A stretch of 64,000 bases of DNA, taken from Onchocerca volvulus. Its lineage: Eukaryota > Nematoda > Chromadorea > Rhabditida > Onchocercidae. Positions 43,704 through 55,000 of the stretch are shown one piece after another. Every line of letters begins with the position of its first letter. Position 1 is the first letter of the stretch. The notes beneath the pieces were generated by a model. The model saw only the letters and a program-made list of their open reading frames with translations, did not search any database and was not told the DNA's origin. Made by a program: the position numbers and the translations under genes. The stretch is from positions 12,711,208 to 12,775,207 of the forward strand of contig HG738138.1 in assembly GCA_000499405.2 (NCBI GenBank), given 5' to 3'.

Positions 43704-46700
43704 CATGTAGTGCATCGTTTATAAGGTTGAACATTGTAAGTAAACTGTTTATAGATATTTCCTTACTGTTTACATCGATTTGAAGTTTTTTTTTATTCTT
43801 TTTCTGCTTATACCTCCTACCTCCTATCACTTATTTGTATTTTCAGATTTTTTTTAATGTGAATTCGGTTGTTTTGTTTCGCATGAAAATGAGCTTCATT
43901 TGATTTTGAGATATATGTTCACATAATGATCAGATGTAATTCGTGTCATTTATTAATTAGAACCAAATGTACAAGTTTTGGAATGGGCAGATAATAGAGA
44001 TAATAATCAGATCGGAATCTATAGAATTGAAGGATTTCATGTGAAAGCTGTCATTAATGGTTTGATAATCTGCAACATGCACAGTATAATCAGTTTTTTC
44101 ACTCGTAGCTAGATTTTGCTAATTGATTTTAACTCGATATTTCTATATTTAAGATCGATTAAAGTCTAACTGAGTTGAAAATTGATTTTGGATTTTATTC
44201 TAATTTTGACTTTAATTTTAGCATGACTAGGAATTTACGGATTCTAGAATTAAAGCCATAGCTTGCTGGATAAAACAATTGATGTATAGGAAATGTATAG
44301 AAAAAAAAAAAAGAAACTTTGATGCAGTTTTTTCAAAAATTCTGAATTTATAAAATGATATGACTCTTGAATTTCCCTCTGAATAAAAAAGTTGAGACAC
44401 GCAAAACTAAATCCAAGAGAGTTCTCGAATTTCGTTATGTCCCACACTTACATTCAATTCTAGAATTGTTAGTTGCCTAAACGTTGCTAGATGGACTTTG
44501 TGTGTGACGCTTCTATACAGTAGTATTCTTTTCATGAGGAAACTTATTTCTATTTTCATATTCGGTTATTTATTAAGGATTGTAACATTTTAAAAGTTGT
44601 GAAGAAATTTGAAAACTGAATAAGATGAATTGAATATGAAAGCATGCCGGAAAATCTGCATGAAAATGGCGCATACCCTGACCATTCAATTACAAAATTT
44701 GCTCCTACCGTTTTCGGAAATCTTCCGCATTTTCTTCTGATGATCATGCACACTGCGCGAATACATTATTTCCACCTCAACAGAACTGAAATCGAAAAAT
44801 TTGGAAGAAGGGTTTGGTTTACAGCATTTAAAATGGAACAATAAAGTTTCAGTGCCAGATATGAATTAAGATAAAACTGTATATGTGTGCATTTCTGCAT
44901 ATAAAGAATATGTGAAATTTAATGCTGACTTTCTAATTTCGAACTTTAAAATACAGAAAGAACTGTTGGAAGGGTAATAATATAGAAAGGCGCTGTCCAT
45001 ATCTACAGATCATGACGGTAAGAAAGTTATTTATAACAAGGTACCGATTAGCGACACACAAGAATATGCAATACAATAATAATGGTAAACTTAGAAGCAA
45101 TTCCAATCAATGATGATAAGACTAGATTTTCCGCACCATGAATACAGGGATTTTTTGAACATCCAACCTTTAGTAATTAAGAACAAAAAAACGTTATTTG
45201 CTCAGTAAAAAATATTTAGTGAACTAGGTAAGAATGTATTGCGCAGCTCTTTTATTTTTTTAAGAATGAAAGTCTTTTCCTCAAATTATTATGGCGAAAA
45301 GCAAATCGAAGAATTAATCTGTTGACACATTCTATCTCGGGAGTATGCAGAGCTAGGCAGCGCACCTTTAAACTATTGGCGTTCGAGTTTCAAAAGCACC
45401 CCTCCCACAAACTCGAGGATTGCCACTGTTCTGTATTTCGTAGACATTTGAATATTCCGCGTTGACTCAGTACCTCTTGTCCCCGATTAATACATAGGAA
45501 CGAAAATTAAAAAACTGAATAACTGGCATAACAAATTCAAATTAATCATCGATGCTCAAAAAAATAGTTTTAAAGAAAAGATTAAAATTTAATGAAAGCC
45601 CATTCCACTCTTCAAGAGCTAGAGGCCTTCATAAAAAATAAAACGATTACTTTTGAACACTTTCATTGAATTTTGATTTTTTTTTTTTTTTTTTTTGTAT
45701 AAAATTGCAATTTTTTGAACATGTGAATTTAACAGGTTGAGTATGTACACATATATACACCTAAGAGATCGATGAAAATAATACAAATCACGTGAACTTT
45801 TAAAAGCGTAAAGAATACGTTCATCAATTAAAAATATATGAAATAATAAAAAATATGAACACTGCTGCGTTTTCGTTATGTGTAAAATCATACTGCGAAG
45901 GCTAGGATTATTGACAGAATAAAAGACAGCACGCAAAACGCTTCCTCAAATATAAATTTCCTGAAATGAAGTAATCCTGACTCTTTGGCTTTACATACAA
46001 TGGTCGTAAAAAAGACCCTGGGTTTGACTTCAAAAAACAGACATGCGAAGTAAAATAAAATCACAAGTTTCCTACTTCCGAAATTTCGATAATTTTTACC
46101 ATTTCTTGTGTCGAAGCTGCAATAATAAGTTTTTCTTAAAGCCATAATTCTGTGATGTGAGAATTCAAATAGAAACATCTGGAAATGCATTTGGCAAATA
46201 ATTTGAAACTTATAAGGAATTATTTTTGTTAAGGAAATAATAGATTTAGAGAGAATTAGTTTGAAACTACATTGTTATAAATCAAATGAATTCCGATTAT
46301 ATACAGTTTTTCATTAAATTATTCCGGCATGTATATGATGATAACGTAACTGTAAACTCATCATGACCATATATAAGTTCCCTGGAGGAAGTAACGATGC
46401 CAGCCTACAAATTAAGAGTTCAGTTCATTCGCAGATTAAATTGCCAGTGATTTGGCATTTTTTTTTTTTTTCATTTAAGCTGGCTAAAGAAATGACAGTA
46501 TCTTATGGATTTGCTCGAAGTTTCCGTAAAAATATTTTGCTATATAATGACTCTTACCATTTCTACAGTACCTAATTTTAATTCGAATTCAGATTATAAA
46601 ATATTTGATGATTTGACGAGAACGACAAATCTTCAAATTTCTTCTGTAAGTATATTACCACTTTTTTCAATACAAATAAAAGCAATATTGATTTATAAGC

Positions 46701-46720
46701 ATACGTAAGCACTTTCACCA
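43704..46720. other. 3 kb interval between ETS gene and DRAM gene
   Basis: The convergent ends of the plus-strand ETS gene and the minus-strand DRAM gene flank this interval. It holds an unassigned 66-residue ORF (44644-44844), a GC-richer patch at about 45320-45490 and AT-rich filler. No intact multi-exon gene was found. Confidence 0.45.
44644..44844 (+). CDS. Unassigned 66-residue ORF
   Basis: An ATG-initiated ORF with balanced amino-acid composition and lower AT content than its flanks. Its stop overlaps an AATAAA hexamer (ATGGAACAATAAAG), which could serve as a polyadenylation signal. I recognise no domain, and no exon could be joined to it with confidence. It may be a remnant exon or a chance ORF. 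Confidence 0.2.
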   Translation: MPENLHENGAYPDHSITKFAPTVFGNLPHFLLMIMHTARIHYFHLNRTEIEKFGRRVWFTAFKMEQ

Positions 46721-49713
46721 TCAATACGGTGAACTAAGATCGGTAGCAGAGCGCCACAGTGGACTATTATCCAAATGCGAAACTAGCGGCTGTACATTTA
46801 ATTCGACACGAAGTTTCTCAAAATCGCGAGAGAAGCTGCAAAAGATTGTTCATCGTAATTTTTTTAAACAAGTAAAATTGATAGGGAATTTATGACTTGA
46901 AAAAAGAAAAAAATCTGCCTCTGGAAACTATAACTGTGACAGTATTGATACATTCCATAATTTTTATTTGTAGAAAATTTCATGAAATGAAGAAATTGCA
47001 AAAAATTTTAATGCCTGGAATAGAACAGGAAACATTCCTGAATATTCTCCAAACAAAAATAGCTCATCATGACGACTGATCAGATGAAATATATCATGAT
47101 ACTAAAGAAGAGAAAAATTTACATTAGTATCACAATTGGAATTTTTTTACTGAATAATGAAATTGTACAAATCCTATATCGAACAGTTGAAATATTTCGA
47201 TGAAAAAATAAACGTTTTCTAATATCTTTCTGTGAAGATTTACATTTAAATTACGGGAAAGTATGAACTGGAACTGTTGAAAGTATACCTCAATATAAAT
47301 AATACATTACATACTGCCAAACACCATTCAGCAATAGCAGAAACGCAATGAAGACTGTAACCCTGAAAATAGACTAAAAGACTAAGAGAATACCTGAAAG
47401 AATTATTTTTCCTATATTTTTAATCGTGAACCTCAAACTAATTTTTATCTAACGACCACAAACTAATTTGCTTAACTCCGATGATTGAGTAATTGTGCAT
47501 CAAGCAATGATGTTTATTGGTCTCCTAAGCAAGCTCTCAGATCATTCCGTTCAAATCAGCAGCTTAACCAACTCTACACTCTAATGGCCTAAAATTAATC
47601 GAACACACAACAGCATTTTCTCAAGTTGTCCAAACTTTCAACGATATCATTTGCCATCCTTCGACACTATTAGCCGTTAAAACTCTCGTTCCAGTCATGA
47701 TGTCCACGTCACTTTTAGCAGAGAATCTTTGACATTTTCAAATTTTTTTTCCTCCTGTAGGAAAAAAAAAGAAGAAAAAAACGTAATTTTAATGGCGCAA
47801 ATCTTACAGGTTGATTTATCCTCCTCGACCAAGGTCTCGGTATAGGAAGATCAGGATGATGCTTGTGAAATTCAACTGATGCAGCTATACCGAAAAAAAT
47901 TACTGGAAAAATAATGAAATTATGATGCTGCCGAATCCTATTACTTATTTATCATTGTTCCACCTATCCTTCATTTTCTTTCCTTCCTTTCCAATATTAC
48001 ATGGAAAGATGGAGTTATTTCTGGATAAGGCTTTCTTAGTGCTCAATTCAACGTATATGAAGTTGATGGATGGATAATTACTACGCCAACGCCACTCTTC
48101 AAATGAAACTAAGCAATCATTTCCATCGCTCCATCAGTAAAAAAGTTTATCAATTTAAAAATTTAAAAAATTTTTTTTTCGAAAAATGACAACCTGTAGC
48201 AAAGCATAGTGTGGCAGATAATGCTATCGCACCACGAATGAAACCAATTCGACGGTTGTTATATAACGGATACATGTAAACGGTAAGACAAAATTGCAAA
48301 AGCATATACAAACAGCCACACCCGAAACATAAAAATGCTCCAGTTAAGTGTACTGTAATAACAGCCGTTTCCTAAAAAAAATCTTTTATTGGAATTCTAC
48401 CCTAATAATACATAGATTTTAATCCAATCATTCCAGCTAGATTTTAAAACAAGTAATTACGTTATCGCAATATTGCTTAAGGTTAAGTATTGTTTCCTGA
48501 TTGATTTGATTTACACTTTGAACTCAGACTATCTTGGATTCTTAAATTCCATTTCTTTGGAGATTTTTTTTTTGAGATCCTTAGCTTACTTCATTGTTCA
48601 GTATGTTACTGCATAAATTTTTGAATACTAAAGAATTTGTTCCGTACTAGCACTTTTTTATTGAACGACAGTCAACCGTTAGCAATTGATGATCCTAATA
48701 CATTAAGATTGATTAAACATACTTGAAAATTGGCGACGACAAACATCCCAACTCCACCAAGCATACCGACAGCGCATGCAAAAGTATTCATGTGTTTCAA
48801 TAGACGGTCTGAGTCACGATTAAGTTCAACTACTAGTGAGTACCTATGGAAATTTTGCCATATAATGACAGTTACTTTTATATTACAAAAATGTGATAAT
48901 TTTATGTTACAAAAATAATAACCAAAACCTGCAATGAAATTTTCGTGACTCCCAATACCCCACTTTTGTCTTCAGATGAAATCCCCAGCATCTTCAATAT
49001 CATGCTCATTTTTGTAACTTTATAAATTGTGAATTAAGATATTAGTATTTCCTATGATAGCACTCTTTCAATGTATATGAAAGTTGCATTCTCTCCCCTT
49101 TGTGGATTTACTTGTCATCCTATAATTTCTTGACCATTCCATTTACATTCCCAACTAGATATGTTTACGAGTCCATTCTTTAGCTCAATAATGGACCTCA
49201 GAAATTGACTGTTACAAAACTTAGTTTATCTTTTCTTCACTCGTATTTTCATTTACATCCAGAACTAGAATTTGCAGAAAAAGTTCAGAGTCGAAGTCAT
49301 CTCCATGAATTATTCCTCAATTTCAAACATATTTATTTCAAAAGACTAAAAAAATTCGAATCAATCTAAAATAATTACCTTAAATAAATGATAAGCATTA
49401 TCAGAAACGAGCATAAATTGAGCATCATACTAAAGATACACGATTCCGGACGATGATCTCCAGAATATGAAATATATGGAAAAACTGGATCTATATCACC
49501 ATGCCATACTGCCAATACATAAGATGCACCTGTAATCATTCAAAAAATCTGGAAATATGAACAAAGTGTAAGGCGGTGAGAGAGGAAATCCTGAAGCTTA
49601 CTTAGCATCAACGTGAAGAATATTGCAAAGAAAATAGGAAGATGGCCAGCAGCAAGAAGACCAAGTTGTAACATTCCTTGTCTTCGTGTTTCTTTTTTGG
49701 CTTCTGAAATCAT
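46721..49713 (-). CDS. DRAM-family multi-pass membrane protein (autophagy modulator/Frag1 family)
   Basis: Seven exons: 49713-49602, 49529-49379, 48843-48723, 48371-48194, 47902-47808, 47362-47289, 46835-46721. They give 281 residues, all in phase. DRAM proteins are lysosome or Golgi membrane proteins that modulate autophagy. Family landmarks are the extracellular WHGDIDPVFPYISYSG segment with a following PES-C, the central VANFQETAVITVHLTGA helix, a further pair of helices, LHCVSAIAEW near the last membrane segment, and a basic cytosolic SRDFEKLRVEL. About six hydrophobic segments are present. The start is uncertain: ATG 49713 gives 281 residues, while ATG 49674 in the same frame gives 268, close to human DRAM2. 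Its 5' end faces atg-13 about 1.4 kb away. Confidence 0.92.
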
Positions 49714-51119
49714 TCCATAAAACTAAAATTAAACATAGTGAAATTCAACTACAGACTTCCTAACCAACGGACAACTCGAATACCGCGTTCAGAATTCCTA
49801 TGACATATCAAGAGTCGTCTTGTAGCTCTTCTCACAATAAATATGGATGAAAACGAGAATCCTCATACAATTCACCCTCATGTCAACTCCTCGAATGCCA
49901 AGTTTGCTTAAAGGAATACGCATGCCTGTGAATCATTTGTGAAAATTCGCCCTTTCTGCACTGCAAAATTCAGACGAGTGCAATTCACGCTTGATACAAG
50001 AGGTTAAGATAGTGGGATCTGTACAGCTTCTGGGAGATCCTGATATAAAGTCTCTGGAAGGATTGGTGTGCAGCCTCTAGGAAATACTGAATTACTAATT
50101 CTAACTGACAGTCCGGAGACTTCTCGGACGAGACAAGTTTGGTGAGACATCCAGTTTCTAATCCAGTTGCAAACCATTTCAAACCATTTTGAATTTATTC
50201 CAAGTTTGCAAATCTTAAGCATTTTCATATTGTGTCGAGATTGGCTGAGATATGTTGTTGAGGTTTTAATCGATCATTTTAAATTCGTTCCTGATTTTAA
50301 TTCCAGTCCTTGGTTGATTGAGATTACTTGAACTGTATGCATTCGAGCGTAAGCTTCCTCATCTCGGCGAAAGGTTACAGAATTGCATTCCTGCACAAAA
50401 TTGTGCATCGATATGTCGGCCATCTAAAATGGATTATAATGTCAACCGTCATGAATGTATCTCCATACTTTGAATTTACGCGACAACTCGCTCTCGTACT
50501 TTGCCATCCTATCGGATTTCTTGGGAAAATCAGACTAGCTTTGACAAAACTGGATATTTTGTTATTATTATTTGTTAAGTGGAGGTTCTTTTTTTTGCCC
50601 CATATTGTGTTGGTGTAGCAATTATTCATTTCATTACGTATTGGGGAATCAAGCATTAACATTTTAATTCCATTTCGAGTCTTTATTTCAATTTTTTAAT
50701 TGTTGGTTTGTCCAACATACTTCTGCATTTTCTGTTTTTCATTTTTGCTAATGATTCCTTCGTTTTAAATTCATTTCACCAAGTTTTTATTTTTTTTTAT
50801 TAGGATTTGAATAGCTAAACTTCAGTAAGGAAAATATCCCATTCAACTAGCCCTTTTTCTTCCTTCCTCTGCACTCTCGAGTGCTATTAATATAGGTTTA
50901 GCCGCAAATGGAGATCATTAGGGAATCTGTAGATTTTTGAGATAAGCTAAACTTCAGATCTCTGGTGCATATATGTTTAATTTTCCACAGCACTATTTTC
51001 CGAAGATTCGTATCTCACTTTTACACGTCCGTCTAACTACAATTCAAATTGTTTAGTTCCAGATATTGCTTGACGTCATTTATATCCATAATAAGAAATG
51101 GAAGATTTTTTTTTTTAGC
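49714..51119. promoter_or_regulatory. Divergent interval between DRAM gene and atg-13
   Basis: A 1.4 kb region holding the 5' ends of two autophagy-related genes on opposite strands, so it presumably contains both promoters. A LINE reverse-transcriptase fragment occupies 50004-50228, and a further less AT-rich patch lies at 50330-50620. Core promoter elements cannot be assigned by eye. Confidence 0.4.
50004..50228 (-). mobile_element. Decayed non-LTR (LINE) reverse-transcriptase fragment
   Basis: A 74-codon open frame reads like the central part of a LINE reverse transcriptase. It has KLGINSKWFEMVCNWIRNWMS followed by a degenerate form of the SGVPQGS...LGP motif (SNSVFPRGCTPILP) and then LYQDLPEAV, corresponding to the conserved YINDLPE block. 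The key glycine and glutamine of the GVPQG loop are altered, and no catalytic FADD block or endonuclease is found nearby, so the element is dead. The fragment sits between two genes and may mark an old insertion in their shared 5' region. Confidence 0.6.
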
Positions 51120-54100
51120 ATGAGTGATTCAGCGACGTGCTCAAAATCATATCAAGAATTCGTTAAATTTGGCAAATTCTTCACAACACGCTTGGTAAAT
51201 AATATTTGTTGTCAAGTGGCAAAGTTTGAAATGATTTAGATCATGTCCAGATATTTTAACATTAATTAAAAAACCTGGAGTAACTCGAGATATCAAAGAA
51301 GAACCATTTATTTTAGGTTCAAGCACTTGTTCAATCACGTCTTGGTCAACTGATAGTACAGTCATGTAGTGTTTCACCAGATCCTACGGATTGGTTCAGT
51401 GTACGAATTGATGAATTGGGTGAAGTGGCTGCACAGTTACGTACAAGCGTCACAAAGTTAGAATTTTCAGGACCGACACGTTTTGCCTGGATTTTTATTC
51501 AGTTTGTCCAATTATTGAAGCTAGATTTCACTTGATGCTTTTATCACTTCTCCCTCTTTTCTAGATATCCTCCGAATGCTAATTGTTTCACTTTGGATTT
51601 TTTGCTTCATACCGCTGATGGTGATGTCTTACCTTTGGAATCCTGGTATGTTTCTTTCTCTCCTTATTTTCAAGTTGCCCTTATCGGGCAGAAAATGAAA
51701 GGATTATCAGCGTGATGGATTTTTGAGAATTTTAATTCAGAAACAAAAGGAATTAGCTCAAATTTAAAGTTATAATCTGAATTTCAAAACTCAGTATTAG
51801 TACAAAAATTATCTTGAATTTAGAATTCCTTGTTCAACGAAAAGGATTTATGCGTTTCGAGTGAGTTAATTTGTGATAATCAGCGCATCATTACTTTATC
51901 ACTTTCCAGGTGTATCCGATATGAGTCAGAATTAATTGATGGAAATGTCAACATAAGGACCGAATTATATCATCAATTAGGAACACTTTTAAAATCAGCA
52001 ATTGTAGCATCACGAATGACTCCAGCCTATCGTTATTATGTACGCAAACAAAGTCCTGACACTTTCATTATTATGTACAGAGTAAGGGTTATTCAGTTTT
52101 AAATTTCAGTTTGTTGTAACATTGAAGAATTTGCATAGTCGACTTGTTATTGAACCGTTGTTTATAAAATAAATTAGTTACTTAGTGTTTTTAAGGTTTA
52201 TGAAAAAGAACCGGAAATGGATTTGGGTGAAGAGCAGAAAAAAGTTCGCATTGGTCTTGTGGCATCTCCATTTGGTGGATTTTCGGTTGACCTACTCTAT
52301 CGTACAAAGATGGAAATTGACCGGTTAACCATTTAAACGTCTTGCTGAGATGATAGTGTTTTGCCATCGCAGCTTGTTAATTGTGACTTGGTTGTAGATA
52401 CTGCATTATGACATGTCAGTTATGATCGTAATTCTTTTATGTTCGAGGAATTTAGAATCTTAACGTTAAGGAAGTTTTCCATTTTCATGTTAGCTAGAAC
52501 GCTGTAGTCAATTTTTTTGTTTCAAATTGGAGACTAATTCAATTTTCTCGGTTCATGACATCTCAATTTTTTGTACAACTTTAGGTTTTGCAGGATTTCA
52601 CAGACTACTTTATAAGCCAGGTAGATTTCTGCTAAATCAATCCACTGTTACATATTTTTCATTTCCAGTACAACGACACAGGAAATGAAAGTAAGCACTG
52701 TGGCTGCATCGGAAAATGTGGGCACCAATGAACATCAATCCAGCATAGATATAGATGTTCCAATGTTGATTCCCTTCGGTCCTGTTCCTGTTCGTGGTGG
52801 TGAAGTTGAACCGGTTAGTCCGGTTTCAAACCTTATCAGCATTTTCAGTATTGACCCTGTTAAACAGGTGAATTTTTGGAAATTTCGCCAAATTTCAGTG
52901 AAGCCACAAATCAAAGAACTAATGCCTAAAAATATTTTGAAATGTGGAATCATGATTTAATACGGTGTACAGTTCTTTATGTCACGCCTGGTTTGTGCAT
53001 AAATCAGATTAAGATTTTCAGGGAAAGATTGATGAATTAGTGTCAGAAACTCTTTCACGACGTGTACATTTTCATTTGGGTCATTCGCGATCCTCTTCAG
53101 ATGATGCTTGCTGTCGTGGTGATGTATGCAGCGATGAAAACATCTTTGGTGAGAAGGCTCTTAGAAGTTTTTAATTGAGATGTAGGATTTATAATTTAGT
53201 GGGACTAAGACAGTCGTACAGAGTGTTATGATGAATTATCAGTTGAATTTATTTTTAGATCTGGACAGAAGCAACAATCAGCCACATAGCTCAAGTTTAC
53301 CACATCGATTGGCATCAATGGTGTGTTCTGTTTCTGGATATTATTGTGACATTCAAAGATTGAGTCTGATTATACAGTATTGTTAAGTTGGTGTCAGACA
53401 TAATAACGCAAATAAACATTCTCGTGCACCAATTTAATAATGTTAACATTATGTAAAAGGTTGAAATAGAAGAAAGTTCGGTGAATTTATTGCAGTTTCT
53501 TCTTCAAGAGAAAGAAAAATTTTTCATTTCAGAAAAACCGATCAAGGACTCATTCATTTCCATTTTCAACTTTACTTAATACGGCTACAAGTGATTCAAT
53601 TCCAGGTCAAGGATTTCTAGGGAGACTGGAAGACAGTGACAAGATCACGCCAACTTCTTCTCCTGGTCGTGTATTTTTCTTTTTTGTTGCATTTGATTTG
53701 AAAAAATCGAATTATTCAGTAATGTAGGGATATGAAAAAGACCAGCATGACTTAGAAAAATTTTTGAGAGGCATTGTATAACATTGATATGCATTCTTCA
53801 TAGCTATACTTTTATGAAATAGTTTTGTCAATGACGTGAATCATTTTAGTTCATTCCCCGTCACCGTCACCCACTCTTGTAGCTTCTGGTTCGACATGTT
53901 CTGCAACAAGCGTGCCTAGCCGTATGCATCAGTCTGCTACTGTCTCTTCTGAAGTAAATTTAATGAAGAATGGAGCAAATGAAAAACAAGAAGATTCTGC
54001 TGAAGAAACGGAAGTACAGAGCGATGATGATGACGATGACTTGACAAGTAGCGACGGTAGTTATGTGAAGGTATTCAAAAATTTGTTAGGAGTGATACAA

Positions 54101-55000
54101 TAAGTTTGATTTTGATATCGAGGTATAAATTATAAAAATGCAATGGAGAAAGGAAAAGCAGATTCGGTCGACTTATTCGAGAAGGGAGGAGATTATTTCA
54201 AGATTTATATTTTTCTTGTTTCTAAGATTGTCCTTTGATTTTTCACCGTAATTAGAATCAAACTCTTCGCTAGCCAGTTTTTAAGCACACGATGAAATTT
54301 CATTTCGTTATATTAATCTCATAAGCAGTCGTATTTCAGGTGGCATTTGGAAGCAGTGAAAGTTTGGCAAATGGTTTAGGCGAGTTCATGAAACAATGTA
54401 GGTCGGCTCCAACTCACCTTTCATTTCAAATCGATAGCACATCTGTCATTCCTGAATTGGTAAATCTTTTTATTGAAAATAAGAGAAGGAGGGAGAGGGC
54501 AATAAACACTATTTCGTGATAAATTTCTCTTAAAATTTTATCAAGTCCAGCTTGATCTCTATTGAAATCTATAAATAACAGATAATGTCAGATAAGTCGA
54601 AGCATGGTTGGATTATGCCTCAGAAACAAACTACAGCATATTAACTTTATGACAAAAACCGATTTCTACGAATCACCAAAGCCTAACTGGCTAGTGAGTT
54701 CATCCGAACAGTTTGAAAGCTGATATTGCAAATGGAACTTTTTTCTGCATCTAGGTTCATGATCTTCCGAGGTATAATCATATTGCTTGAGGAAGAAGGT
54801 ACTATATGCACGAATTCTATAGTTTTGATGATATGGTTGGTTGGTGCGAGCTACCTTCATTTGAAAATTCTTCAAAATCATGCATTGCTGTTGTATGCCA
54901 ATTATAATATTTTTAGTTAGCACAGTTTGAAAGCAATCAAAAAATTTTCGACAGTTTTTTGGAAGAAATCAAAAAAAAAGCAGACAATGAAGAAGACTGA
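51120..55000 (+). CDS. atg-13: Autophagy-related protein 13 (ATG13)
   Basis: Twelve exons: 51120-51194, 51317-51456, 51565-51645, 51910-52081, 52196-52323, 52669-52867, 53022-53148, 53259-53320, 53533-53668, 53850-54070, 54340-54459, 54917-55000. They give 514 residues, close to human ATG13 (517). ATG13 is the scaffold of the ULK1/ATG1 kinase complex that starts autophagosome formation. The N-terminal HORMA domain covers about residues 10-198, with EFVKFGKFFTTRLVQALVQ, DWF and MTPAYRYYVRKQ. A long serine- and proline-rich disordered region follows. An acidic run precedes SYVKV (444-448), a plausible LC3-interacting motif at the place where human ATG13 has one. The C-terminal KIFDSFLEE matches the vertebrate end. 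The ATG lies one base after a TTTTAG acceptor, implying a near-leaderless trans-spliced mRNA. Confidence 0.94.

Noticed and set aside
45619..46190. Two overlapping minus-strand ORFs of about 100 residues
   Set aside because: They are in different frames, one is partly poly-lysine from a poly-T run, and no splice junction or domain supports either.
50337..50618. Plus-strand ORF of over 90 codons upstream of atg-13, and its antisense ORF
   Set aside because: Both strands are open over the same stretch, no domain is recognisable and it lies beside the LINE fragment. It is more likely repeat remnant than gene.
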